The notes: generated by a model from the letters alone, not told the origin. A stretch of DNA of 64,000 nucleotides from Sepioteuthis lessoniana (GCA_963585895.1 OY757907.1:105593430-105657429); one strand, 5' to 3'. Counted from the first letter of the stretch, positions 37,601-46,182 are shown. Numbers and translations are program-made.

Positions 37601-38342
37601 TTGGGTAAAATTCACCTTATTTACTGAATGACTCTTATCACCACATGTAGTGTAATGGTTAGCAAGCTATATTAGTAAACCATTGTGAGTGAGTTTAATT
37701 CTCACTGGATGCTCCATACTTCTGACCTTATGCCACATCTAAGCTATGTTTAGAAAATAACTAATCTCCCCTTATATATTCTTATATCTATATCATCATA
37801 ACCCATTTTTGTATGTATGTTCTCATAATAAAGCAAAAACAGCATAATGTAGCAAGATTTTTGTTAGCATGCTATAAAAATTCTCTAACTTAAAAATGAA
37901 GCAATTTCTAATCCAATTTACAAATTAGTATTAATAATGTGAGGTCAGTGTTCATATTCACCCTAATAATTAGAATTTCTCAGGGAAGATAACTATTAAA
38001 TAATTATAGAATATTTCTTTATTTACTATCAATCCTTTCAAAATATCTAACAATAGAATTTAACTTTACATCAAGCCAAAGAGAGTATTTTGGGGTAAAA
38101 TGTTACACTAATGATAAGTAATCTTTAGATTTATTAAATATTCAAATTTTGTGATATATATCACATACCTAAAAAAAAAAAAAATTCAATTTCAACTATG
38201 ATTTCCTAACTCTAAAGATGTGATTGGAATCTATCACTGATTCACTATAGATTAAAAGGTCAAAATAAAATTAGTGGTAACTAGCAATTGCTAGAATGAA
38301 TAATGAAGAAATAGCAAAATAGAGATTTCAGATACCTTTACT

Positions 38343-38400
<58 letters not shown>

Positions 38401-41223
38401 ATATATATGGATAGATAGATAGATAAATAGAGAGAAAATTGATTACGTAATCCAAGCAGAAGGTTTCGTTTATTTGTGTTTTATGGCATATCAACCTTTG
38501 TAGGTTATTTAATACCAACTTCATTTTTATACAAATAAACACTTCTACTTCAAACAGTTCAGTTTAGCATAAGTATACAGTTTAACTGTCAAAAACATTT
38601 CTATTTCAAGCTATTCAGTTTAGTCAAACCGTTCTATTTCAAACAATTCAGTTTAATATAAGTATAGATTTTGTTTGCACACATTTAAATGTCAAAACAG
38701 TTCTATTTCAAACAATTCAGTTTAGCATAAGTATGCAGTTTAGTTCTATTTGATGCATAGGTAGGACCCTATCAGGTGCTACCACTCCGGGGGCGACAGC
38801 AAGGAAGGATACTCCATATTCCTAAAACCTCCAGCGTTACTCGAACCTCACCATCAGATTGTTTAGTGTCCTATCTAGGACATTCGTTGGGGGTCTTATC
38901 CCTCTGCAGAGATGCAGTCGGTGTATTCTACAACCCCAGCTAACTAGGCAAGCAAACAAAAGGAGAGGTTTATTGAGAAACAAAGTTGACATTATAGTGT
39001 TTCAGTTCTAACAAAGCATCATCAGGACTTACCTTGTTATCAATTTTTTCTCTATATTGTCAGATTTTACTCCATTATTTACTTATATATATATCAATGA
39101 CAGTGGAATAATTATCTAACCTTTTTTTTTTTTTTTTTTGTTTGGACGTTTGTAAAAATGGTTCAAGGGAGTTAACTTCCTATTCGCTATAGGCAAGTAT
39201 TCTACAGTGTAGGAAAAAAAAAAAATTAATTTAGCCGTTATCCAATTACGTTTTTTATATTTCACTTAGCAGTTTAATATGCCTCAGAAAAAAAAAGCAA
39301 ACTATATAACGATTTCAGACTTATTCTTATTTAATCAAATTTCTTTAAGTAACTTTTCTGTTTACGAAGAAAAAAAGTTTTAAATTATATATAATTGGTC
39401 GTCAAATACACAATAAGGAGAATTTTCAATAAAAACAAACATTTCTTCTTATGCAAAATTGATTGATTTTTTACGGCATGTCAACTCGTTTAGGGTTATT
39501 TCACAGCCAGAGATTAGGGAACTGCGTACACTGTACGTTTATATTTACATTTTTTTGTAGTTGTTTGTATTATTATTATTTTTTACAGACGGTCTTATCG
39601 AATACGACTAGTTTTCAAACAGATTTATATGACTAAGAGATAGGACCCTTACAGGCACTATCACTCCAGTTCAGAGTGGACCTGGAAGTAATGACAATAT
39701 TAGCAAAATCGAAACTGACTAAGCAGTTCATTCAGCTTATGGAGAAAATGCAATATGACATCAAACTACACTTTATCTTATCTACAAAAATATTCAACAA
39801 ATGAATTTAGGGCGTCATATTACTTAAGTAGTTCAATTCTTTTTTATCAACACATACTTTTCTTTGGATAAGATAGAAAAAGGCATGTCAAACAAAATTT
39901 TTGCTACGAAAAATTAAACAAATGAGTTCTGCGAGAATGGAATTAAGATGTCTACCATCTTCACAAAACGGTAAATATATTTTGAAGAAACTTGTTATTC
40001 AATTAAATTCACAGATAACATTCAAAACGAAAAATGTTTAGAAAAATGAACAAGCAGGTAATTTAAGATTAAAAAACAAAAAACAAAAACAGAGAAAAAG
40101 TCCAACAATTCAGGCATACACTAAAGTTCATTAAATTCCATAATTATAATATCAACTTTGATATATTTTTTCTTTAATAATAGGAAGATACTAAAGTTAG
40201 CACTAGTTGAACTCTGGTGCCTTTTAAGACATACTCATTCATGTTTTCCAATTAGAAAGAAAGAAAAAGAAAAGAAAAGAAAAAAAGGGCGAGGGTAGGA
40301 GAGAGGTTTCAAATGGCAACTAACAAAAAAAATTCAAAAGAAGCTTTTTCACAGGAAAAATTTGAACAGACTAGGGAAAATATTTCCTTATGCAAGCACA
40401 CTTTAATCATTCTTGTAGTTTCAATTTTTATTATTGCTAAATTTAATACGAGCAAACTTGTTGACTTCGTCTCTTCTGAAAAAAAAAAAAGTTGGAGTAG
40501 CCTCCCTTATTTTCCGACATTTCCGAAAAATCACCAACTTATCTTGAACAGGTTAAACATGGATTTAAAAAAATGAATTATGGATTTAACAAGTCTAATA
40601 AAATCCTCAATTCACGATCACGTTATTTAAAAAAGATTGGAATTGTTTCCTTCAAAGTAATAGTAAAAGTAAGTAAAATTGGCGATCCGAAGGCTCCCTT
40701 TTCAATAGCTACTACACCGAGGTGTAGAGGAGGGCGCTACTCCTTTCCCTGGATTACTCCACTTTACCCTTGATACGTACCTTACACTGCTGAGTATTAA
40801 GCAAGGAGGTATCAAGTATCATTTTAAAAGTATTTGGCAGGACTCGATTGAACCCAGGTCTCCCGGACCATTGGCGAACACCCTACCCACTACGCCATTG
40901 ACGTCATAAGAAAAAATAAATCACTTTAAACGTTTTTAAGGTCTAGGCTGAGAAAAGAGAAAACAAGTAAGTAAAGAAATTTCTAAAATTAATCTTCTAA
41001 TTCGCAGCCCATTGGTCTAATGAGTAAAGTATTTGGGAGACCGGAATTCAATCCCAGGTCGAGTCATACCAAAAACTCAAAAAATGGTACTTGATGCCTG
41101 ATTGGATTTTAAGATACGGATCAAAGGTAAAGTGGAGAAATCCAGGAAAAAGAGTAGCAACCTACTCTACACCTCGATGTAGTAGCTAATGAAAAGATAG
41201 TCGACTACGGCCGCCAACTTTAC

Positions 41224-41280
<57 letters not shown>

Positions 41281-42347
41281 TTCACATTCATACGGCCTTA
41301 TGCCACATCTGAGCAAAAAGCTTAGTAAATTACAATGTGTGTGTGTGTGAACGAAAGAAGAAAAAAAGATTTTTAAACCGATTTCCCGCCAAACAATCGA
41401 TAACATTGAAAAATCGCTTAGCCACTTAATCTCGAATTTTTCACAATGCCAAATAAAGCAGTTGGGCAATCTTTAGGGGCATGTCGGTAAAAGACAATAA
41501 ATTTCCTGGTACATAGTCATTATAACTAATAATAAAACATGAGTTACAGAACAATAAAGCAGTAGTTGCATAAACTGATTTAAAAAATGTTTGCTAAAGT
41601 TACTAGCGAAGCTGTCGAGTTTTCAACTAGAAGATTCAGGCTACTTTTGCGCATTAGGTTTTTAAAAATTCACTAAATGGGAGTCGTTTCCAAGTTTTCA
41701 TATTCTGAAAGATCACTAAAGTACACCAATCTTACACGTGGTGGGGGTATCAAAATTTGATATTCCAGTGGCAACGAGGTAACCACATTAAAGTCCAGGT
41801 GATAAGTTAAATAAGTTAGCTATATCATCGAATTTAATAATTAATTTATAAAATGATAATACAAAGATTTTTTAAAATTATTGCGAAATTGTTAATTAAA
41901 AGTACAAATTTACTTAATTTTTCTTGTTTTATGTTGTTCGTATTACGAGCACATCTCAAATTTGTTTGAATTTAATTGTTTATGATTGAATTCATCATGT
42001 ATATCAATGTAGGTAAGGTGCACTTGAGATTACAGACACTAGAAATAAATTCCCTAAAACCATCTTTTTTAAATATGCATTATTTTTGACATGATGAGAA
42101 AAAGTAATACAAGAGAAAACTTTGTAAAAAGTATGTAGACACGAGCAGTGCATAACTGCAAACCGCCGACCCACAATAATAACATCCATTCAACATTTTA
42201 AACAAAGCTCACAATGAAATTTTTTATTGGTTTTATTAAGAAATGGAGCAATATTTGAGTTACCTGATGGTTGTCATGATCTAACAACTGCAAAGCACAA
42301 CAAAAATCATGACAGATTTTACCGGTACCACAGATTCCCCACTTCAT
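21642..42347 (-). CDS. DHDH: trans-1,2-dihydrobenzene-1,2-diol dehydrogenase (DHDH-like), 7 exons, C-terminus not found
   Basis: Members of this Gfo/Idh/MocA family are cytosolic NADP-dependent enzymes that oxidise trans-dihydrodiols and some sugars. Seven exons (42264-42347, 36135-36246, 31857-32020, 29971-30042, 28980-29157, 26216-26340, 21642-21792) join in one frame to give 295 residues. Every intron is GT-AG, and lengths align with the roughly 334-residue vertebrate enzyme. Visible motifs: glycine-rich Rossmann turn GICGTGKI (residues 4-11); AARD (33-36), whose Arg is placed to contact NADP phosphate; CEKP with the conserved Lys at about 95; FFPSYE in the linker; GGGGLLDIGVY with the catalytic-type Tyr at about 178; CGTKGQVQ near 238-245; SYEAECVRKC near 283-292. 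The start is the first ATG after in-frame TAA-TGA-TAA at 42411-42419. The last splice is phase 1 after a Lys codon and needs a roughly 38-residue terminal exon, which I could not find down to position 1. Family assignment is strong; substrate is not established. Confidence 0.93.
21970..22140 (+). repeat. GT/TA microsatellite cluster in intron 6
   Basis: TGTG-rich sequence at 21,976-22,022 and an alternating TA run at about 22,083-22,110. Open frames here are artefacts. Confidence 0.9.
22141..22885. other. Unassigned DHDH intron 6 sequence
   Basis: AT-rich with short CT runs; nothing recognised. Confidence 0.5.
22886..23350 (-). repeat. Old SINE (SINE-E) interrupted by SINE-A
   Basis: The halves 22,886-22,948 and 23,241-23,350 rejoin into one element like that at 45,985-46,120: TTAACCTATAGATGGGAGGA, then GAAAGTGAACATAATAG, a GAGTTCAAACTA-type B box and CCATAGTGTAATGATTA on the minus strand. 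Confidence 0.7.
22949..23240 (-). mobile_element. SINE-A, young copy nested in an older SINE
   Basis: Full-length tRNA-derived copy almost identical to the one at 14.1 kb. A 17-base target duplication flanks it (TACTTTTTCCAAGTGTA at 22,932-22,948 and TACTTTTTCTAAGTGTA at 23,241-23,257). It lies in DHDH intron 6, in the same orientation as the gene. Confidence 0.93.
23684..23916 (-). repeat. SINE-B copy with a deletion in the B box
   Basis: Matches the other SINE-B copies, but GGGATTAAAC runs straight into TCTACTCATT, removing part of the tRNA-like head. In DHDH intron 6. Confidence 0.8.
24530..24960 (-). pseudogene. Retroelement fragment with nuclease-associated C-terminal motif
   Basis: The minus strand reads ADHVWKEKAKHLPLWDEFKI, then EEYWSIRPLKEAAPMLGYGN and PSIAMNIIWELIIKK. 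This pattern (H-W ... W-..-R-KEA-H) is familiar from the end of the GIY-YIG-like region of Penelope-type and related retroelements. The end reads WPGLHWLLRTVVIVGR. Neighbouring text at 24,540-24,620 resembles the LTR-like sequence at 43.3 kb. Assignment is from memory of the motif and is tentative. Confidence 0.45.
25127..25430 (+). repeat. tRNA-Arg-like SINE in DHDH intron 6
   Basis: The head reads TAGCACAATGGATATCAACG (A box), then GTGCTTCTAAGTGAAATCAT, and GGTTGTTGGTTCAATCCCAAC as B box. This resembles an intron-containing tRNA-Arg(UCU), whose anticodon stem also reads CTTCTA followed by a short intron. Mismatches in the acceptor stem rule out a working tRNA. The following roughly 200 bases look like a SINE body. 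Confidence 0.5.
25431..26215. other. Unassigned DHDH intron 6 sequence
   Basis: No repeat or coding signal recognised with confidence. Confidence 0.45.
26216..26340 (-). CDS. DHDH: DHDH exon 6
   Basis: Completes the split Gly codon and encodes VDQSGTIILKYKGGQMANL through CGTKGQVQ, 42 residues counting the split one, ending phase 0 at a consensus GTAAGT donor. It matches the vertebrate VDDTVTVLLQY...GTKGMVQ region of the C-terminal domain. Confidence 0.93.
26545..26880 (-). repeat. Repeat C copy in DHDH intron 5
   Basis: Starts TTTTAATGGCATGTCAACCT and contains GATGGGACCCTAATAGGTAT and ACCTGGGAGTAATGGCAAT. Same orientation as the 36.5 kb copy. Confidence 0.8.
27385..27770 (-). repeat. Repeat C copy in DHDH intron 5
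   Basis: Contains AACAGTTAAATATCAAAACA units and the conserved block ATAGGACCCTACCTGGTGCG to GAGATGCAGTTGGTGTATTC, ending CAGCCAACTGGGCC. Confidence 0.8.
27771..28920. other. Unassigned DHDH intron 5 sequence
   Basis: AT-rich; an (AAT)n microsatellite occupies about 28,617-28,652. No other element recognised. Confidence 0.5.
28980..29157 (-). CDS. DHDH: DHDH exon 5 (DIGxY motif)
   Basis: Encodes VRYAKAEF, then a GGGGLLDIGVYVIQW segment and KIVAVGNLHES, ending on the first base of a Gly codon at a GTCAGT donor. The Tyr of DIGVY (about residue 178) aligns with the conserved Tyr near 180 of mammalian DHDH. The segment belongs to the C-terminal beta-sheet domain that forms the substrate pocket and dimer surface in this family. 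Confidence 0.94.
29971..30042 (-). CDS. DHDH: DHDH exon 4
   Basis: A 72-base, phase 0 exon encoding 24 residues, ALWSRFFPSYEKVRN...LGE. It corresponds to the vertebrate AIWTRFFP segment linking the nucleotide-binding and substrate domains. Acceptor is TTTGTAG and donor GTAGAT. It was too short to appear as an open frame alone and was found by its place between exons 3 and 5. Confidence 0.9.
30106..30365 (+). repeat. Old SINE-A-like copy in DHDH intron 3
   Basis: Plus-strand head GGCACTCATAATATAACAAT and B-box-like GAGTTCAAAACC, then the SINE-A body in its expected order. Antisense to DHDH and considerably diverged. Confidence 0.75.
30706..31258 (-). mobile_element. Truncated mariner element in DHDH intron 3
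   Basis: The left end, GAGTGAGTCGAAAGTTTTGC, follows a TA. It matches the ends of the element at 59.9-61.25 kb. The minus strand retains degenerate transposase N-terminus (helix-turn-helix) sequence, with WFKKFYSGCKNFN-like and RPKTVDSE-like readings; the catalytic domain is absent. It is a deletion derivative. Confidence 0.75.
31259..31856. other. Unassigned DHDH intron 3 sequence
   Basis: AT-rich; nothing recognised. Confidence 0.5.
31857..32020 (-). CDS. DHDH: DHDH exon 3 (EKP motif)
   Basis: The acceptor is a polypyrimidine run ending CAG, and the exon completes a split Asp codon. It encodes 55 residues containing VVYIGVINTEHC, GKHVLCEKPATMN and NKQLFFME. The Lys of EKP (about residue 95) is the conserved catalytic or cofactor lysine of the family. 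The exon ends with a Glu codon at a GTATTT donor. Reading on into the intron gives a short spurious tail and then a stop. Confidence 0.94.
32021..33416. other. Unassigned DHDH intron 2 sequence
   Basis: AT-rich with T/C-rich patches near 32,580. The short open frames here show no recognisable family. Confidence 0.5.
33418..33670 (-). repeat. SINE-B copy in DHDH intron 2
   Basis: Complete head on the minus strand (CCTATTGAGTAGAGTG, CAGGGTTCAATCCC) and a body ending at TCACCAACTTTAC. Same orientation as the gene. Confidence 0.85.
33727..34385 (+). repeat. Uncharacterised dispersed repeat D, copy 1
   Basis: Homologous in inverted sense to 54,330-55,320. Shared blocks include CCAATCAGGATGACTTATCC, CAGCCCGGACC, AGACGTCT, TTCAATAGCAGCA, CTTAGACCAAGG, GAATTAGAT and GCGAAGAAATAACAACGTAA. 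It is less AT-rich than its surroundings. No long open frame survives. It lies in DHDH intron 2. Confidence 0.65.
34740..35855 (-). pseudogene. Mariner transposase relic in DHDH intron 2
   Basis: Reading the minus strand across stops gives LLSRQRNDRFLVNIIIGAEK, then HKVQCKRQWIDKDESPQMEL and HGRNFVLCVWWDHNSIINFE, the central DDE domain of a mariner transposase. N-terminal helix-turn-helix pieces lie near 35,500-35,750. It ends with the C-terminal region near 34,850. The expected catalytic Asp is replaced in the GAEKW-like motif and stops are frequent. Closely related to the plus-strand relic at 16.1-17.0 kb. Confidence 0.85.
36135..36246 (-). CDS. DHDH: DHDH exon 2
   Basis: Begins after a TTTTATTTAG acceptor with IAAVAARDIKRAQTF and ends ...ARESTV plus one base before a GTAATT donor (phase 1). 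It carries the second Rossmann strand and the AARD loop that in this family contacts the adenosine phosphate. Exons 1 and 2 join to HQ-IAAVAARD, matching the length of the vertebrate HQ-VVAVAARD junction. Confidence 0.92.
36510..36890 (-). repeat. Repeat C copy in DHDH intron 1
   Basis: Contains TTTTAATGGCATGTCAACCC, TCAGAGTGGATCTGGGAGTA and CTTACCCCTCTGCAGGGGAT in the order seen in other minus-strand copies. Confidence 0.8.
37155..37635 (+). mobile_element. Mariner deletion derivative with intact TIRs, DHDH intron 1
   Basis: Terminal inverted repeats AGAGTCATTCAATAAATAAG (left) and AGAGTCATTCAGTAAATAAG (right, reverse complement) are bounded by TA on both sides (37,153-37,154 and 37,636-37,637). 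The interior keeps two pieces of transposase: an N-terminal CFCQKNVYKWIKHGF-like helix and a MEWKHTDSQVKKNF block with a following DMKG. About half the gene is missing, so it cannot be autonomous. Confidence 0.85.
37645..37770 (+). repeat. SINE-like head in DHDH intron 1
   Basis: ATGTAGTGTAATGGTTAGCA (A box) and GAGTTTAATTCTCACTGG (B box), followed by TGACCTTATGCCACATCTAA. The last segment recurs at 41,293-41,312, so it is part of a dispersed family. Confidence 0.6.
37771..38345. other. Unassigned DHDH intron 1 sequence
   Basis: AT-rich; no coding, RNA or repeat signal recognised. Confidence 0.5.
38348..38398 (+). repeat. (TA)n microsatellite
   Basis: About 50 bases of perfect alternating TA. 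Confidence 0.95.
38478..38955 (-). repeat. Repeat C copy with internal units, DHDH intron 1
   Basis: Contains three or more tandem internal units (CATTTCTATTTCAAGC..., TTCAGTTTAGCATAAGTAT) before the conserved GTAGGACCCTATCAGGTGCT block, ending at CAGCTAACTAGGC. Confidence 0.8.
38956..39455. other. Unassigned DHDH intron 1 sequence
   Basis: T- and A-runs only (for example near 39,122-39,140). Confidence 0.5.
39460..39695 (-). repeat. Repeat C copy, truncated
   Basis: Carries the TTTTTTACGGCATGTCAACT start and GATAGGACCCTTACAGGCAC, then breaks off after ACCTGGAAGTAATGACAAT. Confidence 0.75.
39696..40665. other. Unassigned DHDH intron 1 sequence
   Basis: AT-rich with a purine-rich GAAAA patch at 40,255-40,300. 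The 87-codon frame at 40,313-40,576 resembles no family I know, and its composition matches random AT-rich DNA. Confidence 0.5.
40668..40903 (-). repeat. SINE-B copy, left arm of an inverted pair
   Basis: Minus-strand copy with A-box region GTAGTGGGTAGGGTG and B box GGGTTCAATC, a few bases deleted after it. With the plus-strand copy at 41,005-41,226 it forms inverted arms about 100 bases apart inside DHDH intron 1. Confidence 0.85.
41005..41226 (+). repeat. SINE-B copy, right arm of an inverted pair
   Basis: Plus-strand head CAGCCCATTGGTCTAATGAG with GGAATTCAATCCCAGG as B box. It ends at GCCGCCAACTTTAC against an AT microsatellite. Antisense to DHDH. Confidence 0.85.
41228..41282 (+). repeat. 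(AT)n(GT)n microsatellite
   Basis: About 40 bases of alternating AT pass into GT directly after the SINE-B end. Confidence 0.95.
41283..42263. other. Unassigned 5' part of DHDH intron 1
   Basis: AT-rich. TATGCCACATCTGAGC at 41,297 recalls the element at 37.7 kb. No coding exon recognised. Confidence 0.5.
42264..42347 (-). CDS. DHDH: DHDH exon 1 (start codon, NADP-binding turn)
   Basis: Encodes 28 residues beginning MKWGICGTGKICHDF, the first beta strand and glycine-rich turn of the Rossmann fold. It ends ...DHDNHQ at a GTAACT donor, phase 0. There is a purine at -3 of the ATG, and in-frame stops 64-72 bases upstream exclude a longer N-terminus in this reading. No obvious TATA box was seen immediately upstream. 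Confidence 0.9.
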
Positions 42348-43310
42348 TTCGACGTTAGTGTTTTGAACGTGAAAGTAACGAATGGTGAACTTCGGCTCTT
42401 TTCGGAAGATTTATCATTATTTCCGTTTACCTTACACTCTTATTTAATACTAACGATTAAAAAAAAAGAATGCATCTAAAAACTAAAATATTTAATGATT
42501 AACTGCAACTTTTAGAAATGTAAGGACATTTTGTTCATTGTTTTTAATTTTAGTGTGTGGGCATTTATTTTAACAATCGGTAGACAAATGAAACTGTTGT
42601 TTATTTGACCTGTTGGAAAAGAAAAAAGACAAGAACTGAAATTAGTTCTAACTTGTATTTTTTGTCGATCAATATAGTTTGCATAACAACATTTAAATAT
42701 TTTTGGAGGTGAGGGGAAACTAATTTAGGAGACAAAAGGAAAAAAACATAATTTTATTACTAATAAATTTTTTTTATCTTTCTTTTTAAACTCCAGGCCG
42801 ATAATTTTTCATGCCTAATTTTTGTAGTTATTTCCCTTGATAAAAAATTATATATTCCATTTTTTTAATACATTACTTTTCCTTAGGCATTTATTTCATA
42901 TTATTTCTATTTTTTTTCTAGTTTGAACACTTTCGATTGTTCAACTTGAGGTTATGTACTGGAGACTAACTCTGACGAATAGTATATAACAGTTTTCAAA
43001 CAGCATAAATAATATTTAATTCCTTTTCCATTACACAAAACTTAAACAATTTTAGAGCAAATATAGAATTGTTCCTCACAAATTTATTACAGGATATGTT
43101 TACTAATATGCTCATATGAGTTGGAATAAAATTAAAATAAAAAAACAAATTCTGAACTGACAAAATGTTTTTGAACAGGATTACAGTTATAAGAAGAGAT
43201 TAGAGAAATTAAGATTAGTTTCTTTACAAGAAAGAAGAATGAGAGGTGTGACATCCTAAAGCTAATCTTGTATTTTTTTTCAAACTGGAAATTTAGCAAA
43301 AAGATCTTCT
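42348..43310. other. Upstream flank of DHDH exon 1
   Basis: The first 60-70 bases upstream of the ATG carry several CpGs and in-frame stops at 42411-42419, consistent with a short 5' UTR. An acceptor-like pyrimidine run then CGTTAG (minus strand, near 42,450-42,470) would allow an upstream noncoding exon. No clear TATA or initiator was identified, and the rest is AT-rich and unassigned. Confidence 0.4.
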
Positions 43311-43314
43311 GTGC

Positions 43315-44050
43315 TGTTGTAACCCCATCTCAGTATAAATAGTAGTTCCCCCACCCACCAAAAAAAATCACACTCATTAGTGACCTGCCCAGCCTTGAGC
43401 AAAGACGATTAAAGTGTGGCACAGTTTCAGTAGTTCCAACAGTTCCTGTCTTCTATCAGCTTCTACAGCCTACTTTCAGATGCTCATGCTTGCCCAGAAC
43501 TTTTACTGTTCTTTTTTGGGTATTCGTTTTCCGACTACCACAAACTGTCCTTATCAGAGCATAGGTCTTACTTACTAGAACTGTCCTTACAAGGGCACAG
43601 GTCTTTACTTACCTCTACTGCCCTTTTCAGGTTATTTTAACTACTTCTGGACCAACAGAATGAGGATGATGCCCTATTAGCAGTTTTTACCAATTTGTCA
43701 GTCAGATGCAGCAAACATTCAGAGTAACCAACTAATCAATGAGTGGATGACACTGGTTGGACTACCAACAACTTTACCAGCAGAGCAGCAATGCCAAGCA
43801 ATTCTGGCCTCATCAATTGGCCAACAAAATGCTAGCCTCAGGATAACAGTCCATATGTGAATAAATTTGCTCAGAATGATGAGATTACATCAACTCACTC
43901 GTAGCTTGCCCTTTTATACTTTTCTTGTATTTATCACCAAATAAAAGTTGGCTTTAATCTTATTCCTTTGCCTTTGTCATATTCACTTTTCCTGTGTCAC
44001 TTCACTCATTTTTAAAAGTTTGCAGGATTGACATATTCATCGACCCAGCA
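43315..44050 (+). mobile_element. Possible solo LTR
   Basis: CTCAGTATAAATAGTAGTTC gives a TATA-like start, and CACCAAATAAAAGTTGGCTT near 43,939 a polyadenylation signal about 600 bases later. GTGACCTGCCCAGCCTTGAG and CAAAGACGATTAAAG near the start recall 24,580-24,625. Exact ends and target duplication were not found, so this is a guess at an LTR. Confidence 0.35.
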
Positions 44051-44515
44051 TCAGAGGTGATCTAACTGAAATTTTCAAAATAATTACTGGAATTTCTGAT
44101 TATAGAAGACATTTTTAAAATATTTTTCTTCAAACTGGAAATTCACTGTCCAGACAGATTTAAAAAACTAAGTCTACTAACCAGTTAGATCTTTTGCTAA
44201 GTATATTTTTGGATCAAATTGTTTAATTAGAACAAAAATGGCAATAGTGTAGAACATATTAAGAGTAAATTGGATGATTTCAGAAACAATGGTTAGAAAG
44301 TTATTTAAGAGGGCATTTTTGGGAACAATCAGATGAATGACTTAACAGAATTTGATCTGCATATAAATATTGTATCAATAGTGCATATGTTCAAAGTAAA
44401 AAAGTTTCTTTCTTTTCTTTTTTCTTAAAGGTTGATAAGAGAAGATAATAAAAAACAAAGGAGGCATAACAAGTAAATTAATAAATATGCATCATCTTTA
44501 TTTATACCATACATC
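44051..44515. other. Unassigned AT-rich sequence
   Basis: Nothing recognised. Confidence 0.5.
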
Positions 44516-44845
44516 TTAGTTGATGCATCGGGATGGGTCGTCAGTGATGTTTCCTTTGGGTTCATGGGGGGTTTCGGGTCTTGCAACATCAGACCCCCTC
44601 ACCCAAATGACCTAGTTGGCATTGATCTTACTCCAACTCGCATCCTGGCAGCTAACCTGCGCATCCACACAAGGAGAAAAAAAAATGATCACAGAAAAGG
44701 CTCTATATATAATTTTGCAACAGCCAATCAGAGCTAAGCTCAACTGATGACTTCTAAATCTTTCCTTTAAAAATTGGGAGGCCACTTTACTCTGCTTCTT
44801 TGCCACAATGACGTCGGTATTCGGCTATTTGTTCACTCCTGTATG
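44516..44845 (-). promoter_or_regulatory. GC-richer block with TATA and CCAAT-type motifs
   Basis: The minus strand contains GCTCTGATTGGCTGTTGCAA followed at once by TATATATAG, then CCTTTTCTGTG and a long GC-rich stretch with several CpGs (for example TGTGGATGCGCAGGTTAGCT and CGACCCATCCCGATGCATC). The motif order resembles a core promoter, although CCAAT and TATA are unusually close. It lies 2.3 kb upstream of the DHDH start and on its strand. It could be a distal DHDH promoter, an LTR or an unrecognised SINE. Confidence 0.3.
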
Positions 44846-45598
44846 TATTTCTTCCTTCCTTTTTGTTTTTTGTTTCCCCCCCCACTTTTTTTTTTTATAA
44901 ATGGCATGAAGTAGATGCTATCTTTGCTCAATTTTGGACAAGCAACAACTTCATTCATATCTTTTATCTAACCAAATGGCATTGTCTTTTGAATATCTTT
45001 TAGCCCAGATATGGACAACAATTTTTAAGCAGTAGGATATTGTTGATAAATCAGGTGGTACCATGAAAAAAAAAAGTTTAGCATTTTAATCAGTACAAGG
45101 TATGTTAAAATAAAACTTTAAAAAAAAAATTCCTACATTATCATCCTGTGATTCATGAAAGTGAAAGCATGAATAGATTTGAGAGAATGAGGTGAAAGAA
45201 GCAAAAGTTTTAATAATAATGAAGGAATTTTTAAATGCACCAGGACTGAAGCGTCACCTGCAAATTATTTTTAGTGTATCTTGTACACACAGGTGCAATT
45301 GGCGTATTCTAAGGGACCAGCAAATAGGGTGAACTTTTTATGAAGTTTCCAAAATGATACATATTGGCCTTGTATTTTTTTTTGTAATAAATGTTCGTAT
45401 TAAATGTATTCATGATATGACCAAAGGACTATGAGTGGTAAGAACCACTCAGGAAAAGGAATATGAGAGGAAATTTTTGAATTTTTTGTATAATAAATTA
45501 AGTAGAAAAGTAATTGTAAACTCTGAAACTGGGAAAAGGAACAAAAAGGATTCTATAAGTCAGCAGATATAAATATGAAAATGATTATAGTAGAAATA
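44846..45598. other. Unassigned sequence
   Basis: A short stretch near 45,280-45,330 (GTACACACAGGTGCAATTGG, CGTATTCTAAGGGACCAGCA) looks like a fragment of the repeat C end. The rest is AT-rich. Confidence 0.45.
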
Positions 45599-45599
45599 T

Positions 45600-45852
45600 T
45601 AGCCTAGTGGGTAGAGTGCTCACCAATGGTCCAGGAGACCTGGGTTCAATCCCAGGTCGTGTCATACAAAAGACTTTAAAAATTGTACTTGATACCCACT
45701 TGCTTAACATTCAGCAATATAAGGTACGTATTGAGGGTAGAGTGGAGCAATCCAGGGAAAGGAGTAGTGCCCTCCTCTACACCTTGGTGTAGTAGCTATT
45801 GAAAAGGGAGCTTTCTGGTTGCCCTCGACTATGGTAGCCAAATTTACTTTAC
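45600..45852 (+). repeat. SINE-B, complete copy
   Basis: Head: TAGCCTAGTGGGTAGAGTGC (A box) and GGAGACCTGGGTTCAATCCC (B box). The body ends in GGTAGCCAAATTTACTTTAC. It is the best-preserved SINE-B in the window. Confidence 0.9.
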
Positions 45853-45984
45853 AAATATATAATCATGAACTTAAGTCTATCAAAGAGAAATTCATGAAGA
45901 GTCTACTTTGAAAATTCTTGAGTTTAACAGTAAATACAATATTTGTTCTTTTTATAGGATATTTCACAAATGACTTGTGCATAC

Positions 45985-46125
45985 TACTTAACCAGTAGCT
46001 GGGAAGATAAGGGGATTCATGCTTTTCCCAAGGGTATTAGTCAGAAAGTGAACATAATAGCACCCATGGAGTTTGAACTTGCTTACTTCCAGGCTGCAGT
46101 CATTAGACATTATGCTATGGACAGT
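45985..46125 (-). repeat. SINE-E copy
   Basis: Matches the SINE-E interrupted at 22.9-23.35 kb: TAACCAGTAGCTGGGAAGAT, AAGGGTATTAGTCAGAAAG, TGAACATAATAGCACCCATG. The degenerate tRNA-like head is at the right end. Confidence 0.65.
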
Positions 46126-46182
46126 CCTCGCCAAATCTTTTCTGTAAGAATATCTTTTTAGATTGCTTGTAAATTATATTTA

